From the NCBI GenBank assembly GCA_964569095.1, contig CAZMTB010000167.1:1-6695 (forward strand): 6,695 bases of DNA. Direction: 5' to 3'. The notes beneath the pieces were generated by a model. It did no database searches and was not told the DNA's origin. It worked only from the letters and a program-made list of their open reading frames with translations. A program made the translations under genes and the position numbers. This document shows, in pieces, positions 1-4,594 of the stretch. Position 1 is the stretch's first letter; the number at the start of each line of letters is the position of its first letter. The stretch comes from JALWSI01 sp964569095 [NCBI: uncultured Aquificales bacterium] (GTDB lineage Bacteria > Thermosulfidibacterota > Thermosulfidibacteria > Thermosulfidibacterales).

Positions 1-28
1 CAAGGGCCCTCCCTCAAGAGGGCCCTTC
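1..28 (-). terminator. Probable intrinsic terminator hairpin at the operon end
   Basis: Positions 2-11 and 18-27 are perfect reverse complements (10 bp, GC-rich core GGGCCC) around a 6-base loop at 12-17. The hairpin begins 6 bases beyond the TAG stop of the last minus-strand gene, where a Rho-independent terminator is expected. The U-tract needed for intrinsic termination on this strand would lie to the left of base 1, outside the window, so it cannot be confirmed. The opposite direction reads CTCTTTCTATCTG after the stem, which is not a clean T-run, so a plus-strand terminator is less likely. Confidence 0.65.
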
Positions 29-33
29 TCTTT

Positions 34-843
34 CTATCTGTCTTCGCCTCCCAAGATACTACCCAGTATGCCTCCAACCCCTGCAGCCCCCGCGGCAACC
101 CCCAAGGTCTTTGCAAGAGAACTGCTCTCTTCAGAGCTCCCCGAAGAGATCCCTATCATGCGCCTCAGCTTGGCCAAGGTCATGGTCTGAACGATCACCG
201 TTCCGGGGCCGGTAAGGGTGGTAAGAAATATACCCTCTCCCCCAAAGATGGCAGACTTTATGCTTCCCACGAAGGCCACGTCGTAGGTCACGCTCTCGTC
301 CCAGGCCACCACGGAACCCGTGTCTATTCTCATGGTCTCCCCGGGGGCCAGGTCGAAGCTAACCAGGTCTCCCCCGGCGTGGATGAAGGCAATCCCATCA
401 CCAGAGAGCCTTTCCAGGATGAACCCTTCTCCACCAAAAAGGGCTCCTCCGATGCGCTTCTGGAGGGCAATGGAGATCTCCACCTCTCCCATCGCAGCGA
501 TGAAGGCGTCCCTCTGGGCGAGTATCGCCTGGTTGGCAAGGCCGATGGGCATGATTCTTCCGGGAAAGTCCCCTGCAAAACCTACCTCTCCCTCTCCCTC
601 GTAGTAGGTGAAGAAGAGGGACTCACCCGCAAGCACCCTCTTTCCCGCACCAAGCACCTTGTCCAGAAGGCCAGATCCCTCCTTCTCGGGAAGGCGGCTC
701 TCCATCTCCACGTTGCCCTTCAGGTAGATCATCTTGCCCGCCTCTGCGAAGACCGGAAACTGCGGGCTCACCTTCACCTTGAGCATCTCAAGGTTGTCAC
801 CCACTATCTCGTAGGCGCCTGTGCTTCTCTCGAGAATCTTCAT
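34..843 (-). CDS. AIM24/TIGR00266-family protein
   Basis: A 269-residue protein recognisable as the AIM24 family (TIGR00266). Members fold as an all-beta barrel; the yeast namesake is mitochondrial, and the bacterial role is not established. Family signatures visible here are the GAGKRVLAGESLF segment (65-77) and FGGEGIFLTTLTGPG (200-214) followed by VIVQTM. Three similar blocks, at about 73-92, 137-157 and 201-221, each carry G-E-x-(F/I)-(F/L) then a G-x-G turn, consistent with an internal pseudo-threefold repeat. The C-terminus (243-266) is a Gly/Ala-rich hydrophobic tail after a Ser/Glu-rich linker; it could be a membrane-associating or oligomerising helix. There is no signal peptide, so a cytoplasmic location is likely. 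The ATG at 843 is preferred over an in-frame ATG at 864 because it overlaps the upstream stop as ATGA and has AAGGAGG 6 bases upstream. It is the last gene of the operon. Confidence 0.92.
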   Translation of the reverse strand: MKILERSTGAYEIVGDNLEMLKVKVSPQFPVFAEAGKMIYLKGNVEMESRLPEKEGSGLLDKVLGAGKRVLAGESLFFTYYEGEGEVGFAGDFPGRIMPIGLANQAILAQRDAFIAAMGEVEISIALQKRIGGALFGGEGFILERLSGDGIAFIHAGGDLVSFDLAPGETMRIDTGSVVAWDESVTYDVAFVGSIKSAIFGGEGIFLTTLTGPGTVIVQTMTLAKLRRMIGISSGSSEESSSLAKTLGVAAGAAGVGGILGSILGGEDR

Positions 844-1802
844 CTCAACCCTCCTTCCGTCCATCTCCCCAAGCCCCCCTTACCACAACCACACCGCAAG
901 ATAAACCACTCCTCCATCACCAGGATCACGTCCTGTATGCTCTCCACTCTCTCCACAAACCAGGAGGCATCCACACCCCAGGCCATGAAGGGAACGGGAT
1001 TGCAGGTATGCACCCTGCGGGAGGGATCCTCGAGGTTGCCGTGGTCGCTGGAGAGGAGAACCGTGTCGCGCTTGAGATCCAGGCCCGACAGAAGCCCCTC
1101 GACGAACTCCACCAGGTCCAGAAAGGTCTGCCTCGCAATCTCGGCATCGCCCTTGTGCCCGTTAAGGTCGGTTATGAAGTGCTCGTAGAGAATGAGCCTG
1201 AACCTTCCCCTCTGGGCGGCGAGGACAGAGCCTGCCTTGCCCGGACTCCAGATGGGCACGTAATCGTACCCTATCTTGTGGAGAAAGCGATTGGTGAACT
1301 CCTGATAGACCGACCTCTCCTCGCAGAGATCTTCCAAGGTGTGTAAGGGCAAGCCTGCTGCCAGGGCGTTGTACGTGGTGACGGATATCACCCTTCTCTC
1401 CCCCGTGAAGAAGGTGGGCCTGAAGGCATTTATGAAGCTGCAGCCAATCCCCAGCCTTCTGGCCCTGACGAAGAGGCCGTTCCGGTCTATTATCCCCTTC
1501 AGCATACCGTTGGGATAACCGCTCTTGTGGTAACCAAGTACCCCTTGGGCATTCACTCCGGTAAGAAGGGAGGTCTGCCCCGTGGCACTCTGGGGAATCC
1601 CCCCTACACCGAGCTTAGGATCTATGGGTTTCACCAGTCCACCGTAGGGCAAAGGCAAGGGCTCAAGGGGGGAAGAAGCAGGCCCGCCGAAGTCTCCCAG
1701 CTCAAAACCGAACAGGGGAAGGGCTCTGAACCAGGAACGAGTGGGAATCCCTACACCGTCAACGAAGAGCAGAAACAGGGTACCCTTCTCTTCTCTTCTC
1801 AT
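840..1802 (-). CDS. Alkaline-phosphatase-superfamily metalloenzyme (iPGM/phosphopentomutase-like)
   Basis: A 320-residue protein of the metalloenzyme superfamily that contains cofactor-independent phosphoglycerate mutase (iPGM), phosphopentomutase and alkaline phosphatase. Every ligand position of the two-metal site known from iPGM has a plausible match: D15 in FVDGVG; S72 in QSATGQ, placed like the nucleophile in the NSEVGH motif of iPGM; D212 and H216 in TDLNGHKGD; D253 and H254 in SSDHGN; and H265 in HTCNPVP. Phosphatase, phosphomutase or related phosphoryl-transfer chemistry is therefore plausible, but the substrate is unknown. At 320 residues it is far shorter than iPGM (about 510), with only about 140 residues between S72 and D212, so the cap domain is reduced. 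It has no signal peptide. The ATG at 1802 has AAGGAG 8 bases upstream; an in-frame GTG at 1820 has no good site. The 3' end overlaps the AIM24 gene by 4 bases. It should not be labelled as iPGM itself. Confidence 0.9.
   Translation of the reverse strand: MRREEKGTLFLLFVDGVGIPTRSWFRALPLFGFELGDFGGPASSPLEPLPLPYGGLVKPIDPKLGVGGIPQSATGQTSLLTGVNAQGVLGYHKSGYPNGMLKGIIDRNGLFVRARRLGIGCSFINAFRPTFFTGERRVISVTTYNALAAGLPLHTLEDLCEERSVYQEFTNRFLHKIGYDYVPIWSPGKAGSVLAAQRGRFRLILYEHFITDLNGHKGDAEIARQTFLDLVEFVEGLLSGLDLKRDTVLLSSDHGNLEDPSRRVHTCNPVPFMAWGVDASWFVERVESIQDVILVMEEWFILRCGCGKGGLGRWTEGGLR
850..856 (-). promoter_or_regulatory. Ribosome-binding site of the AIM24-family gene
   Basis: The minus strand reads AAGGAGG, then 6 bases, then ATG at 843. 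This near-perfect Shine-Dalgarno lies inside the last codons of the metalloenzyme gene (tail EGGLR-stop) and decides the start in favour of 843; the alternative ATG at 864 has nothing comparable. Confidence 0.85.
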
Positions 1803-1810
1803 GCAGGGAT

Positions 1811-1816
1811 CTCCTT
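1811..1816 (-). promoter_or_regulatory. Ribosome-binding site of the metalloenzyme gene
   Basis: AAGGAG on the minus strand sits 8 bases before the ATG at 1802. It supports that ATG rather than the in-frame GTG at 1820, whose codon abuts this site. This is the only start in the window that is not overlapped by an upstream stop codon, so translation here is probably initiated independently. Confidence 0.8.
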
Positions 1817-1841
1817 GCACGCCGCGATCAAGAAGCCAAGT

Positions 1842-1861
1842 TCCAGGCTGCCAAGCCTGAA
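1842..1861 (-). other. Intercistronic hairpin between the SurA-like and metalloenzyme genes
   Basis: In the 64-base gap at 1803-1866 the arms 1844-1849 and 1854-1859 are perfect 6-bp reverse complements (CAGGCT/AGCCTG) with a 4-base loop. A G-U and a further U-A pair can extend the stem to about 8 bp. There is no U-run after it on the minus strand (GGAACTTGGCTTC follows), so it does not look like an intrinsic terminator. It could be an mRNA processing or stability element between the chaperone genes and the last two genes, or chance. No convincing -35/-10 pair is visible in the gap. Confidence 0.4.
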
Positions 1862-1866
1862 CGCGT

Positions 1867-2778
1867 CTACATGAACACCTTTATGAAGGCCCTCTTCTGA
1901 AGCTTCTGCAGCCACTTTCGGTACAGCTGGTCGGCCCTCTTGGCCTCCAGCTCCGCCCTCAGCTTATCCTTAACCTTGTCGTAGGGCACGTAAACCTCTT
2001 CTTTTATGGAGTCCACCTTCACCACGTGTACGCCGTTCTCAACCTCGATCAACCCCACATCTCCCGTCTTGGCCGCAAATATGAACCTGTCCAGGGGTTC
2101 AACCAGCTCTCCCTTCTTCACGTCGTCAAGGTCCGCATATCTGAGGTCCTTCAAAGCCGCTATCTTCTTAAGGGACTCTCCCAGCTTCACCGCCTCGTAC
2201 ACCTTCTTGGCTATCTCTTTGGCCTTTGCCTTGTCACCATTTGCGGCGACGAAGACGTCCTCCACGTGGGCTATGGGAGGCTGGTGAAACCTTTTATCTC
2301 TCACCTTCAGGTAGTACTCTTTCACCTCTTCGTCGGGCACCGCCACCCGGGACCTAACCTCAAGATTGAGCACCTTTGAGATGAGAATTCTGCGCCTTAT
2401 CTCGTCCCGGTAGAGGTTCATACTAACCCCCCACTCCCTGAGACTCTCCTTAAGGTCGTCCATGGTGATTCCCTCTTTCTTCAAGAGGTTGTGTATGTAC
2501 TCGTCCACCACGTGGTCGTCCACGGAGAGACCAAGCTCCTTGGCCCGCTGGACCTCCAAGGTGTCCAGAATCATCTTCTTCAGGATCTCTTTGAGGGGAA
2601 TATCCTCCTTGCCGAGGTTCTTCTTGAGTATCAGCGCCCGTTCCTGCAACTCTGTGAGGGTGATAACCTCCCCGTTAACCACCGCCACAACCTTCTCGAT
2701 GATCATGGCCCCCGCAGAACCCCACAGCACCAGCAGAAAGAGCGCCACGAGAAGCCTCCACAAAACCCCTCTTCTCAT
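1867..2778 (-). CDS. SurA-like periplasmic chaperone with degenerate parvulin domain
   Basis: A 303-residue exported protein of the SurA/PpiC family. SurA-type proteins chaperone unfolded outer-membrane proteins in the periplasm. The signal peptide is residues 1-24 (MRR, hydrophobic core, SAGA before the likely cut). A SurA N-terminal helical domain runs about 28-140 and starts with VVAVVNGEVIT (30-40). A parvulin-like region covers about 164-256 (IAHVEDVFV, H171; NGVHVVKV, H251), followed by a C-terminal helix at about 262-297 that returns to the chaperone core. The parvulin region is eroded: the usual F-x-x-(L/A)-A-x-x-x-S segment is unrecognisable, and the GG-D-L-G-x-F motif is replaced by YADLDDV (214-220). 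Chaperone function without isomerase activity is inferred. The ATG at 2778 is chosen because it overlaps the upstream stop as ATGA, has AGGAG 7 bases upstream and starts directly at the signal peptide. A 30-codon in-frame extension to 2868 would place charged residues before the signal and is rejected. Confidence 0.88.
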   Translation of the reverse strand: MRRGVLWRLLVALFLLVLWGSAGAMIIEKVVAVVNGEVITLTELQERALILKKNLGKEDIPLKEILKKMILDTLEVQRAKELGLSVDDHVVDEYIHNLLKKEGITMDDLKESLREWGVSMNLYRDEIRRRILISKVLNLEVRSRVAVPDEEVKEYYLKVRDKRFHQPPIAHVEDVFVAANGDKAKAKEIAKKVYEAVKLGESLKKIAALKDLRYADLDDVKKGELVEPLDRFIFAAKTGDVGLIEVENGVHVVKVDSIKEEVYVPYDKVKDKLRAELEAKRADQLYRKWLQKLQKRAFIKVFM

Positions 2779-3728
2779 TCTCCCTCTCCTACCAAGGACA
2801 TAAGCTCTTCCCTGTAAACCTCTATCTTCGCCCTCTTCCTCGCCGACCTTAGCCATTCTCTCAAACACTCGTTACCCTCTTCGGCAATAAGGGTTCTCTT
2901 TATCTCTCCTCTCACCTCTTCCAGGGGAAGGTACCAGTCCTTCACCCTCTTCTCAACAAAGAAGAGGTGATACCCGTAGTCGGTCTTCACCACCTCGCTC
3001 ACCCTGCCCGGTTTGAGGCCAAAGACCACCTCGAACCCCGGGGGCTCGTCTCCCCTCCTAATGAGCCCAAGTCTCCCTCCAAGGGCCCTCTCAGGGCCAA
3101 TTGAGTACTCCTTGGCGGCCTTCTCAAAGGCCTTCAACCCTTTCCAGCGCAGGGTCTTTCTAAGCCTCTCAGCCTCCTTCTTGGAGGAAAGCACAATCTG
3201 CCTCAACACCACCCCATCCTTCACGAAGAAACGGTCCTTGTGGGTACGGTAGTAGGCCTCCACCTGCTCCTCAGTGGGCACGGGTACCGGGCAGATGGCC
3301 TCTGCCACCTTCCCAATGAGCCAGAGGTCCTCCAGTCTCTTCTCCCAGCGCCTCTCCTTCGGGGAAGTGGCATCGTGACTACCAAAGGCCAACTTGGAGA
3401 TGAGTTCCTGGGGCACCCTTATTCCCCTCTTCCTCGCCTCTTGCAAGAGCAGCCGCTGGTCTATCATGTTTTGAAGAACGAATTGGGCGGTGGAGTTGCC
3501 CACCGAAGGCTCCTCCGTACCCATCTCCCTCTTCAGATCCCGCAGAGAGATGGGTTCACCGTTCACCACCGCCACTACTCCGTGGGGGTGGCTTTGGGCC
3601 TTCCTCTCCCCTTTCTCCTTCTCTCCCCCCCTCTTGCAGGAAACGAGGAGAGAAACGGTGACACAACCCAGTAGCACCACCAGGAGGAGGGTGCCCCTGG
3701 CCACCATCCTCAAGCGTTTAACCCTCAA
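2775..3728 (-). CDS. Parvulin-type peptidyl-prolyl isomerase, predicted lipoprotein
   Basis: Up to 317 residues. It should catalyse proline cis-trans isomerisation of exported proteins at the membrane. A basic n-region (R2, K4, R5, R7) and hydrophobic stretch lead to a lipobox LVSC with Cys31; Lys at +2 would by the E. coli rule favour the outer membrane. A SurA-type N-domain follows (VVAVVNGEPIS, 51-61, then helices to about 150). The parvulin domain at about 172-262 has FEKAAKEYS (201-209), GGRLG (217-221), PPGFEVVF (229-236) and YGYHLFFVE (251-259, H254). The first histidine of the usual ASHIL motif is not seen (LRQIVLS, 175-181), so activity may be altered. The start is uncertain: TTG at 3728 overlaps the upstream stop as TTGA and gives a normal basic n-region but has only a weak GGA upstream; TTG at 3713 has GAGGG 8 bases upstream; ATG at 3707 gives a 310-residue form. 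The 3' end overlaps the SurA-like gene by 4 bases. Confidence 0.87.
   Translation of the reverse strand: MRVKRLRMVARGTLLLVVLLGCVTVSLLVSCKRGGEKEKGERKAQSHPHGVVAVVNGEPISLRDLKREMGTEEPSVGNSTAQFVLQNMIDQRLLLQEARKRGIRVPQELISKLAFGSHDATSPKERRWEKRLEDLWLIGKVAEAICPVPVPTEEQVEAYYRTHKDRFFVKDGVVLRQIVLSSKKEAERLRKTLRWKGLKAFEKAAKEYSIGPERALGGRLGLIRRGDEPPGFEVVFGLKPGRVSEVVKTDYGYHLFFVEKRVKDWYLPLEEVRGEIKRTLIAEEGNECLREWLRSARKRAKIEVYREELMSLVGEGE
2786..2790 (-). promoter_or_regulatory. Ribosome-binding site of the SurA-like gene
   Basis: AGGAG on the minus strand is 7 bases before the ATG at 2778. The spacer AGGGAGA is itself Shine-Dalgarno-like. The site lies within the last codons of the upstream lipoprotein gene (tail GEGE-stop) and confirms 2778 as the start instead of the longer in-frame reading. 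Confidence 0.8.
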
Positions 3729-4594
3729 ATGCGTCCGTTAAGGGCATCTGGATTCTTGGTTATCTTCATCCCCTTGCTGATCCTCAGCAGGAAGGCGTCA
3801 AAGGCCTTCTGCTGCTTCTCCCTCAACAGCTTCTCCTTTATCTGCTTCTTCACCAGCGGGAAGGGCTGCAACGACGCTCTTTTCTTGTCGGTCACCTTTA
3901 TGATGTGGTAGCCGAACCTCGTCTTCACTGGCTTGCTTATCTGGCCCACCTTCAGGGAGAAGGCTGCGTCTGCAAAGGGTTTAACCATCTGGTCCTTCGA
4001 GAAGTAACCCAGGTCTCCTCCCTTCTTGGCGCTAACGTGGTCAAGGGAGAACTGCTGGGCAAGCTTGGCGAAATCTGCCCCTTTCTTAAGCCTCTTGATC
4101 AGGTCCTCCGCCTCTTTCTCGGTCTGCACCAGAATGTGGCTCGCCCTCACCTGGGCAGGGGTGGTGAACTCACTCTTGTGCTCCCGGTAGTACTCTGCCG
4201 CCTCCTTGTCGCTCACCTTTATCTTCCCGAGGTGTCTGTCCAGAAGGGCGTTTATGAGCAGCTCGTTCTTGAAGTCCTCAAGCTTCTTCTGCTGCTCCTT
4301 AGAGAGCTTCACCTTCTCTTTCTTGGCCTCTATCTTGAGGATCTCCTTGCTCACCAGGTTGTCCAGGAACTTGTCTCTGATGGTCTTGTCCTGCTTCACC
4401 AACATCTGCATCTGGGGAGGCAGGGCCTTCAGCTCCCTCTTGTAGTCGTCAACGGTGATCTCGTGGCCGTTAACCACCGCCACCACGTTGCTCTTCAGTT
4501 TCTTGGTCTTCTTACTGCCTTTTCCCTTGCTGGCCATGGCCGGCGAAGACAGGGCAAAGGTGAGCACCAAAGCAAAAACCACAAACCTTCTCAT
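3725..4594 (-). CDS. Exported parvulin peptidyl-prolyl isomerase (PrsA/PpiC type)
   Basis: A 289-residue foldase of the PrsA/PpiC family that isomerises prolyl bonds in proteins folding outside the cytoplasm. The signal peptide is residues 1-21 (MRR, hydrophobic core, SPAMA before the likely cut), with no lipobox cysteine, so a soluble periplasmic product is expected. The mature start is strongly basic (7 Lys between 23 and 34). The helical N-domain begins VVAVVNGHEIT (37-47). The parvulin domain at about 148-240 is textbook: ASHILV (151-156, H153), DFAKLAQQFS (174-183), KKGGDLGYFSKDQM (190-203), F207 and TRFGYHIIKV (225-234, H230). A C-terminal helical segment rejoins the chaperone core. By my count it holds about 50 Lys to 13 Arg, unlike its Arg-richer lipoprotein neighbour. 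The ATG at 4594 overlaps the mfd stop as ATGA with GAGGAGG 7 bases upstream. Of the three paralogues this is the one with a fully intact catalytic domain. Confidence 0.93.
   Translation of the reverse strand: MRRFVVFALVLTFALSSPAMASKGKGSKKTKKLKSNVVAVVNGHEITVDDYKRELKALPPQMQMLVKQDKTIRDKFLDNLVSKEILKIEAKKEKVKLSKEQQKKLEDFKNELLINALLDRHLGKIKVSDKEAAEYYREHKSEFTTPAQVRASHILVQTEKEAEDLIKRLKKGADFAKLAQQFSLDHVSAKKGGDLGYFSKDQMVKPFADAAFSLKVGQISKPVKTRFGYHIIKVTDKKRASLQPFPLVKKQIKEKLLREKQQKAFDAFLLRISKGMKITKNPDALNGRI

Noticed and set aside
379-1188. A long plus-strand open frame (269 codons)
   Set aside because: It lies opposite the AIM24 and metalloenzyme genes, crosses their junction and shows no domain; shadow of real coding sequence.
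840-1802. Calling the metalloenzyme gpmI (iPGM)
   Set aside because: The metal-site motifs match the superfamily, but the protein is much too short for iPGM and the nucleophile motif is QSATGQ rather than NSEVGH.
2779-2868. A 30-codon N-terminal extension of the SurA-like protein
   Set aside because: It would put a charged segment before a clear signal peptide and overlap the upstream gene by 94 bases; the ATG at 2778 has the overlap, spacing and ribosome-binding site expected.
2674-4486. An 18-base motif GTTnACCACCGCCACnAC recurring at 2674-2691, 3561-3578 and 4469-4486, roughly 900 bases apart
   Set aside because: It is the coding sequence of the shared VVAVVNG motif, once in each of the three paralogous genes. 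The spacing is simply the gene length, so it is not a separate DNA repeat.
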